37,106 nt of DNA. Origin: Crocinitomix sp. GTDB taxonomy: Bacteria; Bacteroidota; Bacteroidia; Flavobacteriales_D; Crocinitomicaceae. The stretch is from contig WTCE01000104.1 in the NCBI GenBank assembly GCA_013138735.1, positions 1 to 37,106 of the forward strand, given 5' to 3'. Positions 32,075 through 37,106 of this stretch are shown one piece after another. The notes beneath the pieces were generated by a model, which worked only from the letters and a program-made list of their open reading frames with translations, searched no databases and was not told the origin of the DNA. How positions within the stretch are numbered: the stretch's first letter is position 1; each line of letters starts with the position of its first letter. The position numbers and the translations under genes are program-made.

Positions 32075-34449
32075 TAAGAATTTTCGTATTGTTTTTATTT
32101 CTTGTTCCGGCATTTGTTTGGTCGCAAGGCGCAAAGGTTGATGTCAAAAATTTTGATAGCGCTCAACTCAATAAATATATCTTGAAAGAAGTCAACTCAC
32201 TGCGGAAACGTAAGCGATTAGACACCTTAATCAACGATCCTATTTTAGAGAAGGCAGCAATTGATCAGGCGCAATACATGGCCGCCGAGGATGTCATTGG
32301 ACACGGTCAAAAAAGTAAACAAAAAGGATCTCCCTATAAAAGAGTTTTGCTGTATGACGGTGCACATAATTTAATTGGCGAAAATGTCCAAGCCTATGAT
32401 TTAGCAAAAGCCTTAAAAAAATCAAAAAACAGGTTAACCTATGACCGTCTTGCGAGAAATATGGTCAAAATTTGGGCTAAATCTAAACCAGATAATGTCA
32501 ATTTATTAGAAGCCGCCTATGCAAATGTAGGGCATGCTTATGTGTTGAAAAATGGCTTGCTTTTTACCTGTCAGGTATTTGGTTCGAAACCTTTTGTGGA
32601 AAAATATAAATTCACTAAAGCGGCTGCTGTTGCTTCAAAAGATGGCTTAGAATGTCGCAACTGCAGACGTGTGCGCGATAAAATTTACAATGACGAAGTG
32701 TCCTTGGGTTGGTATACCGTTTCGAACGATTCGGTTTATTATTGGAATTTGAACAGTTATGTCAAGGGAAGATTTTATCGCAAGAAATCTGGGAAGTATT
32801 TAATGAACACAAAGCGGAACAATTTAAATCAAGTTTTTAAAGCAAATGGTGTTTTAACAATTGATGTTATCCATAACGAACAGTTCGATTGTAATGGTAA
32901 ACCAAGTTTTCATAATTCGCCTTATCACAATGGCTATTATATTGGTTCATTAAATAAAGCAACTGTTATTTCACAAGATATACATCCGTCACCAGAATTA
33001 GTTCAGGTTTTTGTGGGAATGAAACCCGCTTTTCTTGACACCTTTTATCAAGTTGATTTTCACCTCTTAAAAAAGCAACGGAATTGTATCCAAACAAGTA
33101 CTATTTATGTCACTCCTGATTATTTTAAACCCAGTGAATACTTTAGAATGCCAAATCCTAAAATAACGCTGGATAAAAATTTGATCGTTGAAGATTCCGT
33201 GATCATTAAAATTCCTTTCGAACGCAATCAAACCAGTGAAGACACTTCAATTTTCCGTCCTCTAATTACAACTATGGACAGTTTGATTAAAGACGAACAT
33301 CAAATTGAAACCATTTATTTTACAGGCGTTGCATCCATTGAAGGGACTTTAAAAGCGAATCGGAAATTATTCTTGCGCCGCGGAGCCATAATCGAAGATT
33401 ATTTAAAACGCTATTATCCTGACGTGCCTTTTCAAAGCGAGTTTTACGAAAATTTTGACGATTTCAGATCAGGTCTCGTTGCTGCAGGGTATGTAGATGC
33501 CACCGAAATTTCAAACGATACTTTACGTATGTTTGCCAATGATAATAGAGACGATAAAGAAATTGCTGCGGCATTAGATCAGTCCCGATTTTCGACCATA
33601 AAAGTGATTTACCGCGACTATTTCCCAATTGAAGAAGGATCATACGGCCTGTCTGTTCAACGCATAAAAGACCTTATTGCAGAAGATAAAGTGAGTGAAG
33701 TGGTTCCTTTGTATTTAGTCATGGCCAATAAAGTCATTTCAGGAGAATCAATTCAAAGAGAAGAACTGTTGAACTTTAAATTTCCTAAATCACCTGAATT
33801 TGCGAAACTACATTGGTATAGTTTTTTATTAGAACTAGCCGCAACAGATTTGGTGGTAGACAGCAAACGCCTCAACGAGTTAAAAGAATTAGGTGCCATT
33901 AAAAGTGATGCCGAATACTTAGAGTTCAGATTACTCTTTAACCTCTTTAACCGCAACGAGGCGATTGATGTCAGCGATATGGGCGAAGTATTAACTACCG
34001 TTCGCGCTAAAAAGCAAAAAGCGTGGATTGAAAGTTTAGCACTCATCTTAGCTGTTGAAAATGGAAGAACTGCCCCAGACATTGCCACTGCCACTTTATT
34101 AGACAATGTCTTAAAGCGCAAGTTCGAACTCAATCAAACCTATTTTATCTGTCAATATTTAATTCAGTGGGGCTATTCTGCCGAACCTTACGTGCTGCTT
34201 TCCAAGTTTGCACGGCGGTCTAATGAAATTCCAAAACTCTACCTACAATATTTAAAACTAGGTTATTTCCTGCAGCAATTTGAAAAAGCTGGTGAATGGA
34301 AAAAAATTAAAGTCGTAATTAAAAACTTAGCCGAAAACCACCCCGAAGATTTCTGTAATCTTTTTAAATGGGATGAAATGGGCGTGCGTAGTTTAGAGAA
34401 AAAGGAAATTGCTGAGCTGTTTTGTGAGAAGTGTGGGGAAGTGGAGTAG
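32071..34449 (+). CDS. Secreted CAP-domain protein with OmpA-like C-terminal region
   Basis: 792 residues with a signal peptide (1-19, ending VWSQG). A CAP/SCP domain (about 28-175) shows LNKYILKEVNSLRKRKRLDTL, VIGHGQ and LIGENVQAY, the places of the CAP cavity residues. A middle beta-rich segment contains a CxxC (CRNC). A later region (about 405-530) with TGVASIEGTLKANRKLFLRRGA resembles an OmpA-like peptidoglycan-binding domain of the Bacteroidota ASxEG...N..LS..RA type. The last 250 residues are helical and unassigned. It is probably periplasmic or outer-membrane associated. The gene begins in a four-base overlap with the preceding one. Confidence 0.82.
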   Translation: MIRIFVLFLFLVPAFVWSQGAKVDVKNFDSAQLNKYILKEVNSLRKRKRLDTLINDPILEKAAIDQAQYMAAEDVIGHGQKSKQKGSPYKRVLLYDGAHNLIGENVQAYDLAKALKKSKNRLTYDRLARNMVKIWAKSKPDNVNLLEAAYANVGHAYVLKNGLLFTCQVFGSKPFVEKYKFTKAAAVASKDGLECRNCRRVRDKIYNDEVSLGWYTVSNDSVYYWNLNSYVKGRFYRKKSGKYLMNTKRNNLNQVFKANGVLTIDVIHNEQFDCNGKPSFHNSPYHNGYYIGSLNKATVISQDIHPSPELVQVFVGMKPAFLDTFYQVDFHLLKKQRNCIQTSTIYVTPDYFKPSEYFRMPNPKITLDKNLIVEDSVIIKIPFERNQTSEDTSIFRPLITTMDSLIKDEHQIETIYFTGVASIEGTLKANRKLFLRRGAIIEDYLKRYYPDVPFQSEFYENFDDFRSGLVAAGYVDATEISNDTLRMFANDNRDDKEIAAALDQSRFSTIKVIYRDYFPIEEGSYGLSVQRIKDLIAEDKVSEVVPLYLVMANKVISGESIQREELLNFKFPKSPEFAKLHWYSFLLELAATDLVVDSKRLNELKELGAIKSDAEYLEFRLLFNLFNRNEAIDVSDMGEVLTTVRAKKQKAWIESLALILAVENGRTAPDIATATLLDNVLKRKFELNQTYFICQYLIQWGYSAEPYVLLSKFARRSNEIPKLYLQYLKLGYFLQQFEKAGEWKKIKVVIKNLAENHPEDFCNLFKWDEMGVRSLEKKEIAELFCEKCGEVE

Positions 34450-34661
34450 GGCTTGATGGATGCTTTTTAAGTAATAGACTTGGCGTTAAACGTATAAATC
34501 CAGGGTTAATGTTGGCTAGTTCGCTTCGATTCTTTATTTTGTAGTATACGAGGTGTTAATTGGTTCTTTTTTAGCTATAATGCGGTTTTGTTGCTGTTAG
34601 GGCAGTTTTTTATTAATTCATTCTTTTCAGTATCTTAGGTGCACAATAACTATAAAAGGAA

Positions 34662-34681
34662 TATAGACCATATGGTCTATA
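34662..34681. repeat. Perfect 20-bp palindrome
   Basis: TATAGACCATATGGTCTATA is perfectly self-complementary around CATATG. It lies 60 bases upstream of the secreted-protein gene and 7 bases before GTTAGCTGTA. It could be an operator or part of a recombination site. The rest of 34450-34741 is AT-rich and shows no gene. Confidence 0.85.
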
Positions 34682-34688
34682 GCCGGAT

Positions 34689-35284
34689 GTTAGCTGTAAT
34701 TCGTAACGCTTTTAATCAAGCTGGTTATTACATTAGAACTCATGCCAAAATTCACTGTACTCATATCAATTCTGCTAGTACTTAATCATCAGGTTCTTGC
34801 CTGCAGCTGCGGTACAAAAGATAAAGTCAAAGAAGCAATAGAACAAGCCGAATACGTTTTTTATGGCAAAGTAATCGACACCTCTTTCGTTAGGGGAAAT
34901 CATTGGTTTGAGACCATCTCAAGTGACTCGAGCGAATTTCCACAAGATGAAATGGCATTTGAGTCGGAATTTCTCAAAACAACTTTTGTGATCATTCATT
35001 CATTTAAAGGTAAATCAACTCTCGACACAATAAGTATTTATACTGATGAAAGTGAGCGATCATGCGGTGTTGCATTCCAGCCGGGTGAAATATATGTTGT
35101 TTATGGCGAGAGCAGGGAATATATTGAAGAACGTAATAATCATTCTTGGCACCCTCTAAAAGAACCTGAAGAAATGGGATCTATATGGACGCATCTGTGC
35201 ACAAGAACTACAAAAGCAGTAAAAACGGAATTAGCGCAGATTGAAGAATCCATCACTCCAGCGAAATGAAAAACTACAGCTAAC
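34689..35284. repeat. Cassette-like unit bounded by a 10-bp inverted repeat
   Basis: GTTAGCTGTA (34689-34698) and its exact reverse complement TACAGCTAAC (35275-35284) bracket a single gene, 44 bases before its start and 5 bases after its stop. The outer ends read GCCGGAT before the left copy and, some 19 bases on, GTCCGAC after the right copy. The layout resembles integron-type gene cassettes (GTT/AAC core with a structured 3' site), but no integrase is present and the 7-bp cores do not fit the strict attC consensus. Confidence 0.5.
34742..35269 (+). CDS. Small secreted protein with N-terminal CSC motif (TIMP/NTR-like candidate)
   Basis: 175 residues. The signal peptide (1-20, ending HQVLA) is followed directly by Cys-Ser-Cys, so after cleavage the mature protein begins with CSC. 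It continues KVKEAIEQAEYVFYGKVID, then SCGVAFQPGEIYVVYGE and LCTRTTKAVKT. Mature proteins that begin CxC, carry a V-F-x-G-K-V strand and have two later cysteines resemble the N-terminal (NTR/TIMP-like) domain of metalloproteinase inhibitors, where these cysteines pair. Bacterial members are uncharacterised, and the CSC could instead be a lipoprotein-like or redox site. It stands alone inside the 10-bp inverted repeat unit. Confidence 0.75.
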   Translation: MPKFTVLISILLVLNHQVLACSCGTKDKVKEAIEQAEYVFYGKVIDTSFVRGNHWFETISSDSSEFPQDEMAFESEFLKTTFVIIHSFKGKSTLDTISIYTDESERSCGVAFQPGEIYVVYGESREYIEERNNHSWHPLKEPEEMGSIWTHLCTRTTKAVKTELAQIEESITPAK

Positions 35285-35488
35285 ACAGTAAGCAAAGCTC
35301 ACGTCCGACACTTGTCCATCACTTTTTCTCGCCCAATACGTGTCCACTATCCTGGGGTGCCATCACGGTCGGACAGCCAGTATCCGGGATTTGGCCATCA
35401 CGCTCGCGCCGGCATTAAAAATGCCTATCTTTGCTCAAACGTTCTACGCAATTCCTCCCTTTTCTCGAAAAAAAATAATTACTTTAAG
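35285..35488. other. GC-rich structured non-coding stretch after the cassette-like gene
   Basis: Positions 35290-35420 are clearly richer in G and C than the surroundings. GTCCGAC (35303-35309) and its complement GTCGGAC (35368-35374) are 58 bases apart. CCATCAC occurs three times. GGCATT-AAA-AATGCC (35411-35425) is a perfect 6-bp hairpin. No credible gene is present; a 75-residue reading frame at 35312-35539 has no protein-like features. It may be the remnant of a recombination site or an intergenic repeat. Confidence 0.55.
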
Positions 35489-35579
35489 GTAACGTTTTGT
35501 ATCTTGTTTTTGCTCATTGCAAGACCGATTTTTAATTGATGCCTTATAAGCTCGTGCGCAATTCTGGTTGGAATGTAAA

Positions 35580-35610
35580 AAGCCTTTGATATATCGAGTA
35601 TCAAAGGCTT
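35580..35610 (+). ncRNA. 12-bp hairpin, candidate part of an IS110 bridge RNA
   Basis: AAGCCTTTGATA (35580-35591) and TATCAAAGGCTT (35599-35610) form a perfect 12-bp stem with loop TATCGAG, 107 bases upstream of the transposase. IS110 elements encode a structured guide (bridge) RNA in the non-coding end beside the transposase, often opening with a stem-loop. The hairpin is seen directly; assignment to a bridge RNA is inference, and the full RNA limits are unknown. Confidence 0.45.
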
Positions 35611-35717
35611 GAGGTAATTACACTGATGAATCCTTTATGGATATCTCGTTCAGAATATTTTCTTGATTACAATATACATTCTCTTTGAGCATTTTTATTC
35701 ATTTAAACCAATAAAAA

Positions 35718-37064
35718 ATGGTGAAAAGAAAATTAGCAATGGATATCATCAACCCTAATGCAGCTGGAATTGATATCGGAAGTCGCTCACATTTTGTAGC
35801 TGTTAATCAAGAACACTCAGATGTAAGAGAATTTGGTGTTTATGCTGAAGATATGAGAGGGTTAGTAGACTGGTTACTCGACAATAATGTAAAAACAGTA
35901 GCCATGGAATCTACAGGTTCATATTGGCAAAATTTGTATACTGAATTACAAAATTCAAGTATTGATGTGATTCTAACCAATGGAAAATTCACTAAAAACA
36001 TCAAGGGTAAAAAAACAGATGTATTGGATTGTATGTGGATTCAAAAGTTGCACACTTTAGGACTTTTAAGTGGGAGTTTTTTACCTGATTTACAAACAGA
36101 GCATTTAAGAACTTTAGTTCGTCACAGAGGCAATTTGATTGATACCACCTCAAAAGCGTCTAAAAGAATGGCTCAAAACATGAGACTAATGAATCTTAGA
36201 TTAGACGTAGTAGTCAAAGATATTGTGGGATTAACGGGTCTACGCATTATAACTGAAATTTGTAATGGAGAAACATGCGGAGAGCAACTTGCTAAACTAA
36301 GACATGGAAATTGTAGAAAATCAGAAGAAGAAATTGCCAAAGCATTGCAAAGTAATAATAGGCAAGACTATTTATTTGTTTTAAGACAAGAATTACAAAA
36401 ATATCAAGATGCTCAAAAGTTGATTATCAAATGTGATGTTGAAATTAAAAAGCTTTTGGACGAATTCATTAATCAAGATCACGTGAAAAAGTCATTATTT
36501 ATTGACAAAAAAGTGCACAAAAGAATTAATAAAAACACACCGAAAAATATAGATTTAAACCTTATTGCGTATCAATATTTTGATGGAATTGATTTATATG
36601 CAATAGAAGGTTTTAGTCACGGAACGGTACTTACTTTAATGAGTGAACTTGGTGAAAAAGGAATATTAAAATTTCAAAATGCACAACATTTTACATCTTG
36701 GTTAAGGTTAGCTCCAAACAATAAAATATCAGGAGGACGTATTCTTAGTAGTAGAACTCCAAAAGGCAGCAATAGACTTAAAATTGCACTAAGGCAAGCA
36801 GCAAATGCAATTGGGAATTTAAAAGACAATCACCTTTCAAATTTCTTCAACAGAATTGCTTATAGAAAAGGTCGATCAGTTGCCGTATCTGCTACTGCAA
36901 GAAAAATAGCAACAATACTTTGGAATATGCTCTATAAAAATCAACAATACAATCCTCCAACAATCTACGAATACCTTGACCAGAAAAGAAAAAGAAAAGT
37001 TCTTGAACTCCAAAAACAAATCGCTAATTTAGATGCTAGAATGAGTAAAATACAACCTACTTGA
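35718..37064 (+). CDS. IS110-family transposase (recombinase)
   Basis: A 448-residue recombinase with an N-terminal RuvC-like DEDD_Tnp_IS110 domain: Asp19 (GIDIGS), Glu64 (AMESTGSYW), Asp101 and Asp104 (KKTDVLDCMW). A coiled-coil region rich in K and E (about 200-270) leads to the C-terminal Transposase_20 domain with IEGFSHGTVLTLMSELG (296-312) and LAPNNKISGGR (331-341), where Ser338 is the likely catalytic serine. It is longer than many IS110 transposases (320-400), with the extra length in the coiled-coil region. All catalytic residues are present, so the element may be active. It is AT-rich like its host. Confidence 0.93.
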   Translation: MVKRKLAMDIINPNAAGIDIGSRSHFVAVNQEHSDVREFGVYAEDMRGLVDWLLDNNVKTVAMESTGSYWQNLYTELQNSSIDVILTNGKFTKNIKGKKTDVLDCMWIQKLHTLGLLSGSFLPDLQTEHLRTLVRHRGNLIDTTSKASKRMAQNMRLMNLRLDVVVKDIVGLTGLRIITEICNGETCGEQLAKLRHGNCRKSEEEIAKALQSNNRQDYLFVLRQELQKYQDAQKLIIKCDVEIKKLLDEFINQDHVKKSLFIDKKVHKRINKNTPKNIDLNLIAYQYFDGIDLYAIEGFSHGTVLTLMSELGEKGILKFQNAQHFTSWLRLAPNNKISGGRILSSRTPKGSNRLKIALRQAANAIGNLKDNHLSNFFNRIAYRKGRSVAVSATARKIATILWNMLYKNQQYNPPTIYEYLDQKRKRKVLELQKQIANLDARMSKIQPT

Positions 37065-37106
37065 TAGTTAGTGAAAACAAGGCTTGTAGAAAACGTTACT
37101 CAGAAT

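Larger units (their letters stand above)
35489..37099 (+). mobile_element. IS110-family insertion sequence, approximate ends
   Basis: A DEDD transposase gene lies inside a pair of 10-bp inverted repeats, GTAACGTTTT (35489-35498) and AAAACGTTAC (37090-37099). The left non-coding end is about 230 bases and the right about 35, the arrangement of the IS110 subgroup whose bridge RNA comes from the long left end. AAGGCTTG occurs in both ends (35604-35611 and 37079-37086). The exact termini are uncertain because IS110 elements usually make no target duplication and the right flank is cut by the window. Confidence 0.65.

Noticed and set aside
33753-34133. 126-residue reading frame antisense to the CAP-domain gene
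   Set aside because: Low-complexity S/L-rich shadow of an A/K-rich coding strand; no independent evidence.
34689-35284. True integron attC sites
   Set aside because: GTTAGCT/AGCTAAC deviates from the GTTRRRY/RYYYAAC cores, and neither an integrase nor paired second cores are seen; retained only as a cassette-like finding.
35312-35539. 75-residue plus-strand reading frame between the secreted-protein gene and the IS
   Set aside because: It spans the GC-rich inverted-repeat region and part of the IS left end; composition is irregular and no family is recognisable.

Overview
The window looks like a chromosomal segment of a low-GC Bacteroidota bacterium, most likely a flavobacterium-type lineage. 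The support is AT-rich DNA, lineage-typical proteins (DUF4783, DUF4293, the Walker-less protein often mislabelled 'ABC transporter ATPase', 7TMR-DISM histidine kinases), promoters of the TTG/TTTG - spacer - TAnnTTTG type, and few Shine-Dalgarno sequences. The genus cannot be fixed from the sequence alone.

Layout. (1) 1-510: three copies of a ~168-bp tandem repeat, running off the left edge. (2) 511-1573: a secreted DUF4783 protein divergent from rlmH. (3) 1771-4981: a formyltransferase and a NodB-type deacetylase in one overlapping pair, divergent from a polytopic membrane protein that may be a glycan polymerase. (4) 4969-13942: a nine-gene minus-strand glycan operon in which every gene overlaps the next. 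In transcription order it encodes a flippase and then a repeating module FkbM methyltransferase - GT2 - GT4-like, FkbM - GT2 - GT4, FkbM - GT4. One good promoter lies upstream at 13967-13996. Together with region 3 it probably builds an O-methylated, N-formylated or deacetylated surface polysaccharide. (5) 14033-18631: rdgB, DUF4293, an Uup-like ABC-F ATPase, then a TetR regulator and an alpha/beta hydrolase, each preceded by the same operator in opposite orientation. (6) 18632-19061: intergenic repeats. (7) 19062-28242: a signalling cluster made of a FIST-domain sensor, a soluble histidine kinase, a stand-alone receiver, a two-TM histidine kinase and three tandem 7TMR-DISM histidine kinases. 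All five kinases share an unusual H-box. (8) 28379-34449: a NatA/NatB-type ABC exporter, a Ppx/GppA phosphatase, a conserved Bacteroidota protein and a large secreted CAP + OmpA-like protein. (9) 34450-37106: an accessory end with a 20-bp palindrome, a small secreted CSC-motif protein bracketed by a 10-bp inverted repeat (cassette-like), a GC-rich structured stretch, and an IS110-family element whose long left non-coding end carries a 12-bp hairpin that may be part of a bridge RNA.

The strongest candidates for something not routinely described are the FIST/five-kinase/one-receiver cluster with its proline-less H-box, and the triplicated FkbM-GT2-GT4 module. No rRNA, tRNA or CRISPR array was seen.
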